Below are positions 47,599 to 56,395 of a DNA stretch of 64,000 nucleotides, one piece after another; position 1 is the stretch's first letter; every line of letters starts with the position of its first letter. This stretch comes from Rhizobium rosettiformans. GTDB lineage: Bacteria > Pseudomonadota > Alphaproteobacteria > Rhizobiales > Rhizobiaceae. Made by a program: the position numbers and the translations under genes. The notes beneath the pieces are model-generated. The model searched no databases. It saw only the letters and a program-made list of their open reading frames with translations, and was not told where the DNA came from. Location of the stretch: NCBI RefSeq assembly GCF_016806065.1, contig NZ_CP032405.1, positions 434,001-498,000 of the forward strand. Reading direction: 5' to 3'.

Positions 47599-48779
47599 GA
47601 CAAGCCTTCGCCATCACAGCAAGCCGCATCTTCGATGGGCACGCGTTCCACGACGATGCAGCCCTCCTGGTCGATAACGGCCGGGTCAAGGCTGTTGTCG
47701 CCCGAGCAGACTTGCCCGCGGGCATTGCCAAGCAGGATATGGGCGATGCGCTGATTGCCCCCGGCTTCATCGACCTGCAGGTGAATGGCGGCGGCGGTGT
47801 GCTGTTCAACAACGACCCGACTGTGACCGGTATCCGCACGATCTGCGAGGCCCATGCCCGCTTTGGCACAACAGCCCTCATGGTCACGCTGATCACCGAT
47901 GCGCCCGAGATCAAGCGCGAGGCGATCACTGCCGGCGAGGCAGCAGCCAAGGTGGGCGAGCTGGGTTATCTCGGCCTGCATCTGGAAGGCCCGCACCTCT
48001 CGATCGCCCGCAAGGGAACCCATGATCCGGACCTGATCCGCCCGATGGCGCAAGCCGATCTGGACTACCTTGTCGAACAGGCAGGGCGTTTCGGCATTCC
48101 GATGATCACGGTTGCCCCGGAAAGTGTCACCCCGGATCAGGTCAAGCGCCTCGTTCAGGCCGGCTACCGCGTGAGCCTCGGTCACACCGACACGAGCTGC
48201 GCCAGTGTTGAAGCCTATGTCGAGGCGGGCGCCACGCTCGTGACCCATCTCTTCAACGCCATGAGCCCGCTCGGCAACCGGGAGCCCGGCCTCGTGGGTG
48301 CTGCCCTCACCTCGCCGGTCCTGCATTGCGGCCTGATCGCCGACGGTTTCCATGTCGATCCGGCGACCATGAAAATCGCGCTCGCCGCCAAGACCGGCCC
48401 CGCCCATATCTTTCTCGTCACCGATGCCATGTCGACCATTGGCTCTGATGAGACAAGCTTCGACCTTAACGGCCGGACTGTCTATCGCCGCGATGGTCGC
48501 CTGACGCTTGCCGATGGAACGCTCGCCGGCGCCGACATCGACATGCTCTCCTGCGTTCGCTACGTGCACGAGAAACTCGGCCAGCCATTGGAAGAGGCGC
48601 TGCGCATGGCCTCGCTCTATCCCGCAGAAGCCATTGGCACCCCGACGAAGGGAAGCCTGACCGAAGGCCAGGATGCCGACTTGGTCGTGCTCGGTCCGGA
48701 TCTCGACATCCACTCGACCTGGATCGCAGGGACCTGCGTGTTCGCGACGGGCGCTGAACCGAGCCGGGTCTTCGCATGA
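47595..48779 (+). CDS. nagA: N-acetylglucosamine-6-phosphate deacetylase
   Basis: 394 residues, amidohydrolase superfamily. Visible: APGFIDLQVNGGGGVLFNN near the N-terminus, GLHLEGPHLS with the metal Glu, SLGHTDTSC, THLFNAMSPLGNREPG, and the catalytic Asp in LVTDAMSTIG. It removes acetate from GlcNAc-6-phosphate, feeding the SIS-domain deaminase encoded upstream. Overlaps both neighbours by four bases. Confidence 0.95.
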   Translation: MRQAFAITASRIFDGHAFHDDAALLVDNGRVKAVVARADLPAGIAKQDMGDALIAPGFIDLQVNGGGGVLFNNDPTVTGIRTICEAHARFGTTALMVTLITDAPEIKREAITAGEAAAKVGELGYLGLHLEGPHLSIARKGTHDPDLIRPMAQADLDYLVEQAGRFGIPMITVAPESVTPDQVKRLVQAGYRVSLGHTDTSCASVEAYVEAGATLVTHLFNAMSPLGNREPGLVGAALTSPVLHCGLIADGFHVDPATMKIALAAKTGPAHIFLVTDAMSTIGSDETSFDLNGRTVYRRDGRLTLADGTLAGADIDMLSCVRYVHEKLGQPLEEALRMASLYPAEAIGTPTKGSLTEGQDADLVVLGPDLDIHSTWIAGTCVFATGAEPSRVFA

Positions 48780-49708
48780 TCGTCTGTTTCGATATCGGCG
48801 GCACGGCCATCAAGGGCGCGCTCGCAAAGGGCCCCGAAGACATCCGCCCTTTCCCGCGACAGCCCACCCCGATCCACGATTTCGACGCTTTCGTCGCAAC
48901 GCTCGCATCGGTCATCGCGGAAGCCGAAGCCATCGCCGGTGAGCGCGCTGCCTGCATCGCGATCTCGATCGCCGGGGTCATCGATCCCGACACTTTCAAC
49001 GCCGTCGTCGCCAACATCCCCTGCATTCATGGCCGGCCGCTTCAGGCCGATCTCGAAGCCGCTCTCGGCCTCCCGGTCATCGTTGCCAATGATGCCGACT
49101 GCTTCGTTCTGGCCGAAGCCGGCATTGGCGCGGCACGCGGCCATCGGGTCGTGTTCGGCGTCATCCTCGGCACCGGCGTCGGCGGCGGCCTCGTCATCGA
49201 CGGCAAGCTAATCAACGCGAGTGGCTTCGCCGGCGAATGGGGCCATGGGCCGATCCAGCCAACCGAAGCCGGCACGCCTCCGATACACGTGCCACGCTTC
49301 CAGTGCGGCTGCGGCCAGATCGGCTGTATCGATGCGATCTGCAGCGCGCGGGGCCTCGAAAAGCTGCACAAGCACATTCACGCCGAACAGCTGACGAGCG
49401 AAGAAATCATCGCCGACTGGCTGACGGGTGACGCGAAGGCCGAACGCACCATCGATGTCTATGTCGACATCCTCACCGATCCGCTCTCGGTCGTGGTCAA
49501 TGTCACCGGAACCACCATCCTGCCCGTTGGCGGTGGCCTTTCGAATGTTCCGGAACTGCTGACCCGCATCGATAAGGCCTTGCGAGCACGCATCCTGCGC
49601 AAGTTCGGCAATCCGATCGTCGTTCCCGCAGCCTGCCGTGTGGAGCCGGGCCTCGTCGGCGCTGCCATCCTTGGCCTCGACTTCGCCAAAGACCACAGGG
49701 AAGACTGA
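48776..49708 (+). CDS. ROK-family sugar kinase (probable GlcNAc/ManNAc kinase)
   Basis: 310 residues. ATP site DIGGTAIKGALAKG, second phosphate loop LGTGVGGGLVIDG, catalytic region EWGHGPIQP, and the ROK zinc motif CGCGQIGCIDAICS. Operon position after nagA indicates it phosphorylates free N-acetylglucosamine (NagK) entering by the ABC importer, giving the NagA substrate. Confidence 0.9.
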   Translation: MIVCFDIGGTAIKGALAKGPEDIRPFPRQPTPIHDFDAFVATLASVIAEAEAIAGERAACIAISIAGVIDPDTFNAVVANIPCIHGRPLQADLEAALGLPVIVANDADCFVLAEAGIGAARGHRVVFGVILGTGVGGGLVIDGKLINASGFAGEWGHGPIQPTEAGTPPIHVPRFQCGCGQIGCIDAICSARGLEKLHKHIHAEQLTSEEIIADWLTGDAKAERTIDVYVDILTDPLSVVVNVTGTTILPVGGGLSNVPELLTRIDKALRARILRKFGNPIVVPAACRVEPGLVGAAILGLDFAKDHRED

Positions 49709-49709
49709 C

Positions 49710-50210
49710 ATGGCCGCAGACATGCTGGTGAAGCTTTATGAGCTTAACGCCAATCCGGACCTTGAACAGCGTATGACGGCCCAGGGCGTGACCATAAGGC
49801 GCGCATTGGTACCCGAACTTGCCGGAATAACGGCCTGGATCGAGCATCGTTTCGGCGCCGGCTGGGCATCGGAGGCGACGGCGGCAATCATGCGCCAGCC
49901 TGTGACCTGCTGGATTGCCCATGAAGGCGAAACGCTGCTCGGCTTTGCCTGCCACAAGGCCACCATGAAGGGTTTCTTTGGCCCGACCGGCGTGGATGAG
50001 AAGGCCCGCGGCCGGGGCATCGGCCATGCCCTCTTGATCCGCACGCTCCTCGACATGCGCGACCAGGGATACGGCTATGCGATCATCGGCGGCGCCGGCC
50101 CCATGGGCTTCTATGAAAAGAGTGTCGGTGCCATCGCCATCCCCGGCTCTTCGCCCGGCATTTACAAGGATATGCTGCCGCTTGCCGCACCGTCAGGCAT
50201 GGCGGACTGA
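49710..50210 (+). CDS. GNAT family N-acetyltransferase
   Basis: 166 residues from ATG 49710, two bases after the ROK kinase stop. GNAT core with the acetyl-CoA loop in VDEKARGRGIGHALLIRTLL and the flanking LLGFACHKATMKGFFG. C-terminal GPMGFYEKSVGA. It closes the nag operon, so it may re-acetylate glucosamine or a related amine; substrate unproven. Convergent with the next GNAT gene. Confidence 0.82.
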   Translation: MAADMLVKLYELNANPDLEQRMTAQGVTIRRALVPELAGITAWIEHRFGAGWASEATAAIMRQPVTCWIAHEGETLLGFACHKATMKGFFGPTGVDEKARGRGIGHALLIRTLLDMRDQGYGYAIIGGAGPMGFYEKSVGAIAIPGSSPGIYKDMLPLAAPSGMAD

Positions 50211-50216
50211 GAAACC

Positions 50217-51068
50217 TCAGCCGAGTTCCAGTGTGGTGATCGCATAGACACCCGTCTTCTGCACGGACGGCGGCTCGCCTCGATACATGCGCGACGTCTG
50301 GAAACCTTGGCTGAAGCCGAGACGGCCGAGCAGGTAGCGAAAGCCTTCCTGGTATTCCGGCACATCCAGATGCACTTCCTCGCCCTTGAGGTTTGCAAGG
50401 CAGATTTTCAGCAGATCCTCAGCCGTTCGCCCATCGGTCGCAAACAGCGGCCCGATCTTGTAGCCGCTGAGGCAAGGTCGCATCACGGCATAGCCGGCCA
50501 CCACACCCTGCCGACGGCAGAGGAAGGCCCGGCGCGGCGGCTTTAGCCAGTCTGTGAGGAAATCTTCTCTCGGCGCGGGGAAGAATGCCCGATCGAGCGC
50601 AAGGATCTCGGCGAGATCACCCTCGGTGATCGCCTCGCACCGGGCGAAGCTTGCAGGCAGTGCCGGCATGCGCTCGATGCTCCAGCGCACGGTATCATAG
50701 GCGGTCACAAAACCCATGCGGCCATAATTCGCCTGCTGCTCGACAACCCCGTCGAGGCCGATGACGCGATCCACCAGATGCGCCATTCCGGCTTCCCAGA
50801 CCCGCCGGCCGAGGCCCCTGCCCCGAAAATCCGGATGGCAGATATAGAGCCCAATGAAGCCAAAGCCGTCTCCATAGCGCAAGGCCGAGATCCCGGCTGC
50901 GAGCCGGCCGTCGACAAAACAACCGAGGAAGCCCTCGGGATCGGCTGCACGGAAGGCTGCGGCATCGCCATGCCCCGGGTTCCAGCCTTCGAGCGCCGCC
51001 CAGCCAACGAGATCCTCGACGTCGCCAGCCGTCAGGACCCTGATCTGCACATCCTCCGCCACGCTCAT
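50217..51068 (-). CDS. Two-domain GNAT N-acetyltransferase
   Basis: 283 residues with two GNAT-like halves: an N-terminal one with the pyrophosphate loop HPDFRGRGLGRRVWEAG and a C-terminal one (FLCRRQGVVAGYAVMRP; HLDVPEYQEGFRYLLGRLGF). This build is seen in YitI-type GCN5 proteins. The start overlaps the end of the racemase-family gene by four bases, so it is the last gene of the leftward operon at 50.2-56.1 kb. It may acetylate an amine brought in by the polyamine-type transporter. Confidence 0.85.
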   Translation of the reverse strand: MSVAEDVQIRVLTAGDVEDLVGWAALEGWNPGHGDAAAFRAADPEGFLGCFVDGRLAAGISALRYGDGFGFIGLYICHPDFRGRGLGRRVWEAGMAHLVDRVIGLDGVVEQQANYGRMGFVTAYDTVRWSIERMPALPASFARCEAITEGDLAEILALDRAFFPAPREDFLTDWLKPPRRAFLCRRQGVVAGYAVMRPCLSGYKIGPLFATDGRTAEDLLKICLANLKGEEVHLDVPEYQEGFRYLLGRLGFSQGFQTSRMYRGEPPSVQKTGVYAITTLELG

Positions 51069-51808
51069 ACGCCCATGGCAGCGGGAGAGAAACGGGCAAG
51101 CTCGCCGTGATAGGCCTTGGAGACAGGCGTCGCATAGGCGCCGCGCTTGGCGGTCGACAAGCCCTGCGCGACAAGGCTCTCTGCCTGTTTCACGGCGGCC
51201 GCCACGCCATCGATCACAGGCACGCCGAACTCCTGCCGGAGTGCTGCCGTGAGATCCGCCATGCCCGCGCAGCCGAGCACGATCGCCTCGGCCCTGTCGT
51301 CCTTGAGCGCTGCCGATATCTCGCTGCGCAGCCGGTCGCGGGCGTTGGAATTGGGATCTTCGAGCGACAAAACAGGGACATCTGCCGCCCGCACCTTGCA
51401 GCGAGTGCCCATGCCGTAGCGATGCACGAGATGTTCGACCGGCAGCCGCGAGCGTTCCATGGTGGTCACGATCGAAAAACGCTGGGCTATGAATGCAGTG
51501 GTAGAGACCGCCGCCTCGCAGATGCCGATGACCGGGATACCCGCCAGCGCCCGGGCTGCATCGAGCCCCGTATCGTCGAAACAGGCAATCACGATGGCAT
51601 CTGCCCCCTCGCGTTCCGCCTTGGCGATTTCCACCAGCAGGCCGGGCACCGCGAAGACCTCGTCATAATAGCCCTCGATCGAGACCGGCCCCATTGACGA
51701 GGTAACGGCCACGATCTCGGTTCCGGTATGGGCGACCCGCCGCGCAGCATCGGCAATGGTCGCAGTCATGCTGGCGGTCGTGTTCGGATTGATGACGGCA
51801 ATCTTCAT
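51065..51808 (-). CDS. Asp/Glu/hydantoin racemase family protein
   Basis: 247 residues. INPNTTASMTATI at the N-terminus, the first catalytic Cys in DAIVIACFDDTGLDAAR, the second in AIVLGCAGMADL. These mark the cofactor-independent racemase family that includes hydantoin and allantoin racemases. Its position in an ABC-importer operon suggests it acts on an imported hydantoin, ureide or amino-acid derivative. Confidence 0.87.
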   Translation of the reverse strand: MKIAVINPNTTASMTATIADAARRVAHTGTEIVAVTSSMGPVSIEGYYDEVFAVPGLLVEIAKAEREGADAIVIACFDDTGLDAARALAGIPVIGICEAAVSTTAFIAQRFSIVTTMERSRLPVEHLVHRYGMGTRCKVRAADVPVLSLEDPNSNARDRLRSEISAALKDDRAEAIVLGCAGMADLTAALRQEFGVPVIDGVAAAVKQAESLVAQGLSTAKRGAYATPVSKAYHGELARFSPAAMGV

Positions 51809-51812
51809 GCGA

Positions 51813-52631
51813 TCACGTCCGCCCCCGACGGCGGTTCATGGCCATGATGAGCCCAAGCGTTCCCGCAATCACCAGGAAGGAGAAGAGCGTCGTCACCGTG
51901 CCGAGCGCATAAAGCACCGGCGTCGTGACATTGGTCGTCATGCCGTAGATCTCTAGCGGCAGCGTGTTGTAGGTCCCAGACGTCATCAGCGTGCGCGCGA
52001 ACTCGTCATAGGAGAGCGTAAAGCCGAACAGCCCGACCCCGATCAAGGGCGGTGCGATCATCGGCAGAACGACATGCCGGAAGGTCTGCCAGGAGGTCGC
52101 ACCAAGGTCACGTGCAGCTTCCTCATAAGCCGGCGAGAAGCGGTTGAAGATCGCAAACATGATCAGCACGCCGAAGGGCAGTGTCCAGGTGAGATGCGCG
52201 CCAAAGCCCGAGGAATACCAGGCCGGCTGCAAACCGAGCTGGCTGAACAAGACGCCGATGCCGAGCGAAATGATGATCGAGGGCACGACGAGGCTGGCAA
52301 CCGAGAGATAGAAGAGCGCTGTCGACCCGGCGAACTTGCGACGGAAGGCAAGGCCCGCGAGCAGCGAAACGACCACCGTCACCACCATGACCATGACGCC
52401 GAGCGCGAAGGAACGGCGGAACGAACCGCCGAAATCACCGACCGCTTGCTGTTCGAACAGGTTGGCGAACCAGCGCAGCGAAACCCCGTTCAACGGAAAG
52501 GTTAACCCGCCATTCGGCCCCTGAAAGGAGAGGATCACGATTGCCGACAAGGGGCCGTATAGGAACAGTACAAAGAGGGTGAAGAAGATGGCGAGCACGT
52601 AGAACTCGCGCGACCGTTTCTCGGTGTTCAT
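51813..52631 (-). CDS. ABC transporter permease (PotC type)
   Basis: 272 residues, six helices (YVLAIFFTLFVLFLYGPLSA first), EAA loop EEAARDLGATSWQTFRHVV then LPMI. Matches the PotC/YdcV branch of spermidine/putrescine-type permeases. One base separates it from the PotB-type permease gene, whose stop precedes its start. Confidence 0.88.
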   Translation of the reverse strand: MNTEKRSREFYVLAIFFTLFVLFLYGPLSAIVILSFQGPNGGLTFPLNGVSLRWFANLFEQQAVGDFGGSFRRSFALGVMVMVVTVVVSLLAGLAFRRKFAGSTALFYLSVASLVVPSIIISLGIGVLFSQLGLQPAWYSSGFGAHLTWTLPFGVLIMFAIFNRFSPAYEEAARDLGATSWQTFRHVVLPMIAPPLIGVGLFGFTLSYDEFARTLMTSGTYNTLPLEIYGMTTNVTTPVLYALGTVTTLFSFLVIAGTLGLIMAMNRRRGRT

Positions 52632-52632
52632 C

Positions 52633-53538
52633 TCAAAGCTCCTTCCGGATATCGACGACGCGGAGAATGGCCGCGACCATCAGCAGCACCAGTGCCAAGA
52701 GCACGACGGCGTTGGCGGCGGCTGCCGGATATTGCAGCAGCGACATCTGGTTCTTCATCATCAGCGCGACGGACGCGCTCTGCCCGCCGGACATGACCTG
52801 CACGGTGGAGAAATCGGCCATGACGAGGGTCACCACGAAGATCGTGCCGATCGCCATGCCGGGCTTCGACAAGGGGATGATGACATTGGTCAGGATCTGC
52901 CAGCCGCTGGCGCCTGCATCACGCGCCGCTTCGAGCAGCGAGCGGTCGATTCGCATCATCGTGTTGAAGATCGGGGTGACCATGAACAGCGTGTAGAGAT
53001 GCACCATGGCGAGCACCACGGCGAAATCCGAATAAAGCAACCACTCGATCGGCTGTGGCACGATGCCGGCATTGACCAGTGCGGTATTGATCAGACCATT
53101 TCGGCCGAGCACCGGGATCCACGAAATCATCCGAATGATGTTGGATGTCAGAAAGGGCACGGTGCAGACGAGGAACAGCACGCCCTGCATGGTGGATGTT
53201 CGCACATGAAAAGCCAAGAAATAGGCGACCCAAAAGCCGACAAAAAGCGTGATCGCCCAGACGAGGAAGGCGAATTTCAACGTGTTGAAATAGATCTTCC
53301 AAGTGACCCAGGAGCCGAGCGTCTCGGTGTAGTTGAAGGTGACGAAGTCGGGATACATCTGGGCGAAGTCATAGTCCCAGAAGGACACCGTTCCGATCAT
53401 CAGGATCGGCAGCAGCAGGAAGCAACCGAGGATGAGCATGAGCGGCGTGGCCTGCAGATAGGAGACCAGTCCGAGCGGCACACGGATCACGCGCTTCGGC
53501 TTAGGCTCGCCGACACTCGGAAATCGCACTTCCACCAT
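52633..53538 (-). CDS. ABC transporter permease (PotB type)
   Basis: 301 residues from ATG 53538 (MVEVRFPSVGEPKPKRV), with AGGAGA upstream; the longer upstream frame runs into the RIME repeats and is not coding. First helix at LMLILGCFLLLPILMIGTV; EAA loop LEAARDAGASGWQILTNVI then IPLS. PotB/YdcU-like partner of the PotC-type permease. Confidence 0.88.
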   Translation of the reverse strand: MVEVRFPSVGEPKPKRVIRVPLGLVSYLQATPLMLILGCFLLLPILMIGTVSFWDYDFAQMYPDFVTFNYTETLGSWVTWKIYFNTLKFAFLVWAITLFVGFWVAYFLAFHVRTSTMQGVLFLVCTVPFLTSNIIRMISWIPVLGRNGLINTALVNAGIVPQPIEWLLYSDFAVVLAMVHLYTLFMVTPIFNTMMRIDRSLLEAARDAGASGWQILTNVIIPLSKPGMAIGTIFVVTLVMADFSTVQVMSGGQSASVALMMKNQMSLLQYPAAAANAVVLLALVLLMVAAILRVVDIRKEL

Positions 53539-53572
53539 GATTTTAGGTCTCCTGTCGCTTCGGAAAGAGCGG

Positions 53573-53712
53573 GCCGGGAAGGTTGCCCCTCGTCCGGCTG
53601 CCGCCATCTTCTCCCCGCAAGCGGGGAGAAGGCACTTGTGGCACGGTCGGCGACTCGCCCCTTCTCCCCGCATGCGGGGAGAAGGTCCCGGCAGGGGGAT
53701 GAGGGGCCAGCG
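53573..53712. repeat. Pair of RIME-type palindromic repeats
   Basis: Two hairpins with the same arms, CTTCTCCCCGC and GCGGGGAGAAG, at 53608-53631 (loop AA) and 53661-53684 (loop AT). They are flanked by CCCCTCGTCCGGCTGCC on the left and GGTCCCGGCAGGGGGATGAG on the right, the context typical of the Rhizobium-specific intergenic mosaic elements found in many copies in Rhizobiales genomes. They sit inside the operon between the binding-protein and PotB-type genes and may stabilise or attenuate the transcript. Confidence 0.82.
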
Positions 53713-53723
53713 CCGCAGTAAGA

Positions 53724-55013
53724 TCAAGCCGCGATGAATTCGTTCCAGCGGCGGACCATGTAGCGGTCTTCGTCCATGACGGAGTTCCAGCAGGCGACCT
53801 TACCCATACGCTCCTCGAAGGAGCCGCCGTCGCGGACTGCGCCTGCCTTTTCCATGACGACACCTTCCGGAGACATGATGTCACCGGTCGCGGCCTTGCC
53901 TTCGATCCAGTAGCCCCACTCGTCGGCGGACATGAATTCCTTCGCGGTTTCCATGCAGGCCGAGTAGTAGCCCTGGCGGTTGAGATAGCCGCCGACCCAG
54001 CCGGATGTGTACCAGTTGATGTATTCATAGGCCGCATCGAGCTGCGCGCCTTCGAGATGTGCGGCGAGACCCAGACCGCCGCCCCAGGAGCGGTAGCCTT
54101 CCTTGAGTGGCTGATACTTGCAGGCGATGCCCTTCGAGCGGACGGCGGCAACGGCCGGCGACCACATCGACTGGATGACGACTTCGCCTGAGGCCATCAG
54201 GTTGACGCTTTCGTCGAAGGACTTCCAGAAGGCGCGGAACTGGCCGTCCTGCTTGGCCTTGATGAGGAAATCGATCGTGGTGTCGATCTCGGCCTGGGTC
54301 ATGTTGCCCTTGTCGGCATATTTGATGATGCCCATGGCTTCGCAGATCATCGCGGCATCCATGATGCCGATCGACGGAATATTGAGGATCGATGTCTTGC
54401 CCTTGAAGGCCGGGTCCATGATGTCGGCCCAGGAGGTGATCTCGCGACCAACCAGATCCGGTCGGATGCCGAGCGTGTCGGCATTGTAGATGGTCGGCAT
54501 CATCGTGAAGAGTTCGGTCTCGCCGGATGCAAAGGTCTTTGCATCCTTGCTCTCGACATAACCAACCGTGTGCGGCGCGGTGCCTTGCGCGATCACGCTG
54601 TCGGGCAGGAGTTTGCCGTTTTTGAACAGCGGAACGACCTTGTCGTAGAACTTGAGCTTCGAGGTTTCCATCGGCTGGATGACGCCGGTCGGATAGACCT
54701 TCTTCAGGATCCAGTATTCGATGTCGGCAATGTCGTAGGAATTCGGCTGGGTCACGGCGCGCTGGGCTGCAGCGTCGGAATCCGTTGCCGTCATCTCGAG
54801 CGTGATGCCAAGGTCTTCCTTGCACTTCTGGGCGATGGCATTGATGTTCGACACTCCCGTGCCAAACTGGCGCAGCGTGATGGGGTTCTGCGCCCAGATC
54901 GTCGGGAAGCCGGTGATAGCACCCGAACCGGCGGCGAGGCCTGCCGCGGCCGATGCTGTCTTCAGGAATGTGCGGCGGGATACGCCCTTCTTCGTCTTGC
55001 TGCTGTCTGACAT
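53724..55013 (-). CDS. Extracellular solute-binding protein (PotD/YdcS-like) with Tat signal
   Basis: 429 residues. The N-terminus carries a twin-arginine signal: GVSRRTFLKTASAAAGLAAG, then FPTIWAQ, so it is exported folded. The mature part (NPITLRQFGTGVSNINAI; DIADIEYWILKKVYPTGVIQ; NADTLGIRPDLVGREITSWA) resembles spermidine/putrescine-type binding proteins. Second gene of the operon after the ATPase. Ligand probably a cationic or amide compound; the racemase neighbour hints at hydantoin-like molecules. Confidence 0.88.
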   Translation of the reverse strand: MSDSSKTKKGVSRRTFLKTASAAAGLAAGSGAITGFPTIWAQNPITLRQFGTGVSNINAIAQKCKEDLGITLEMTATDSDAAAQRAVTQPNSYDIADIEYWILKKVYPTGVIQPMETSKLKFYDKVVPLFKNGKLLPDSVIAQGTAPHTVGYVESKDAKTFASGETELFTMMPTIYNADTLGIRPDLVGREITSWADIMDPAFKGKTSILNIPSIGIMDAAMICEAMGIIKYADKGNMTQAEIDTTIDFLIKAKQDGQFRAFWKSFDESVNLMASGEVVIQSMWSPAVAAVRSKGIACKYQPLKEGYRSWGGGLGLAAHLEGAQLDAAYEYINWYTSGWVGGYLNRQGYYSACMETAKEFMSADEWGYWIEGKAATGDIMSPEGVVMEKAGAVRDGGSFEERMGKVACWNSVMDEDRYMVRRWNEFIAA

Positions 55014-55045
55014 TGCGCTGTTCTCCTGGTTTTATTGGTTTGGTT

Positions 55046-56134
55046 TCACTTCACGATGCGTCCGAGGACGATCGAATCCGGCTGATCCCATGACAGGGTG
55101 ACGCCTTCCCCGACGCGAACCGGAGAGGCAAAGAAGGCCGCGTCCGAAAGCACGGCGGTGAATTCGTCGGTGAAAGCGGTGGTGACGGTCAGCTTCACCT
55201 TGGCGCCGAGATATTCGACATTCGACACAACACCGTCGAAGCCGAGACCATCGGCCGGCACGCCGCCGATGCGCACATGGTCCGTCCGGATGGCGATGTC
55301 GGCCTGATCATCTTTGACTGGCGAGGCGCCGAGCGCGAAGAACCGCCCGCCACCGATCACCTCAATGAAGAGACCCTCGGACGTGCGTTCAACGATGCTC
55401 CCGGTGAGCACATTGTGGTCTCCCATGAAGCGGGCGACAAAGGCGGTCGCTGGCCGCTCGAAGACGGTGCGTGGCGTCGCCGCCTGCTCGATGCGTCCCT
55501 CGTTCATCACGACAATGAGATCGGCGAGCGCCATTGCCTCTTCCTGGCTGTGGGTCACATGCACGAAGGTGATGCCGAGCGAGGTCTGCAGCTTCTTCAG
55601 TTCGGCGCGCATGCGGATTTTGAGAAACGGATCGAGCGCCGAGAGGGGCTCATCGAGCAGCAGTGCCTCGGGCCTGGTGATCAGGGCACGCGCAAGCGCG
55701 ACGCGCTGCTGCTGACCACCGGACAGCTGGGCCGGACGACGCTCGGCATAGGCCTCCAACTGCATCAGCTTGAGCATTTCAAGCGCTTGCGCGCGGCGCG
55801 CCTCCTTGTCGATACCCTTCATCTTCAGGCTGAACGCAACATTGTCGACAAGATCAAGATGTGGGAACAACGCATACGACTGGAACATCATCGCCGTGCC
55901 ACGTCTGGCAGGCGGCAGATCCGTCACGTTTGAATTGCCGAAAAGGACATCGCCGGAGGAGACACTTTCATGACCGGCGACCATTCTGAGCGTTGATGTC
56001 TTGCCGCAACCGGAAGGTCCGAGCAGGCAGCAGTAAGTGCCAGCCGGGATCTTGAGGCTGATGGCATGAACCGCAGTCGACGTCCCGTAGGTCTTGGTAA
56101 CGGCGGCAAGTTCGATGTCGGCGGCTTTCGTCAT
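55046..56134 (-). CDS. ABC transporter ATP-binding protein (PotA type)
   Basis: 362 residues from ATG 56134, with AAGGAG upstream. Complete NBD: Walker A GPSGCGKTST, Q-loop MMFQSYALFPHLD, signature LSGGQQQRVALARAL, Walker B ALLLDEPLSALD, switch HVTHSQEEAMAL; C-terminal TOBE domain. First gene of the leftward operon (ATPase, SBP, PotB, PotC, racemase, GNAT), divergent from an FCD-type GntR regulator. Confidence 0.9.
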   Translation of the reverse strand: MTKAADIELAAVTKTYGTSTAVHAISLKIPAGTYCCLLGPSGCGKTSTLRMVAGHESVSSGDVLFGNSNVTDLPPARRGTAMMFQSYALFPHLDLVDNVAFSLKMKGIDKEARRAQALEMLKLMQLEAYAERRPAQLSGGQQQRVALARALITRPEALLLDEPLSALDPFLKIRMRAELKKLQTSLGITFVHVTHSQEEAMALADLIVVMNEGRIEQAATPRTVFERPATAFVARFMGDHNVLTGSIVERTSEGLFIEVIGGGRFFALGASPVKDDQADIAIRTDHVRIGGVPADGLGFDGVVSNVEYLGAKVKLTVTTAFTDEFTAVLSDAAFFASPVRVGEGVTLSWDQPDSIVLGRIVK

Positions 56135-56302
56135 GGCGGCTCCTTCGTCTCGCAAAGGACGATGCATAAGCCGTGCCAGTTCCGCCCCGCAGCGTTAAGT
56201 CCTTGAATCCCATGATGACGATTGCTGCGGCGCAAAAGGAATGAGCATTCACTGAGACTGCATGCACAGGAATTAATCGATTGAGGCCAATTCAACGACA
56301 CG

Positions 56303-56314
56303 ATTGTATGCAAT
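56303..56314. promoter_or_regulatory. Candidate FCD/GntR operator
   Basis: ATTGTATGCAAT, a near-perfect palindrome of the TTGTATACAA type often bound by FadR/FCD GntR regulators, lies in the 261-base divergent region between the PotA-type gene and the GntR gene at 56396. No second equally good copy was seen. Confidence 0.45.
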
Positions 56315-56395
56315 CCTGATAGAATTTGGTGTTGCTTCGATCTTTCGCGAATGTCGGCTCCCAGCTAAAAGGGGTGACAGACACCGGATGGACCC

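Noticed and set aside
53539..53727. N-terminal extension of the PotB-type permease through the repeats
   Set aside because: The extension translates the palindromic elements; ATG 53538 has its own Shine-Dalgarno.
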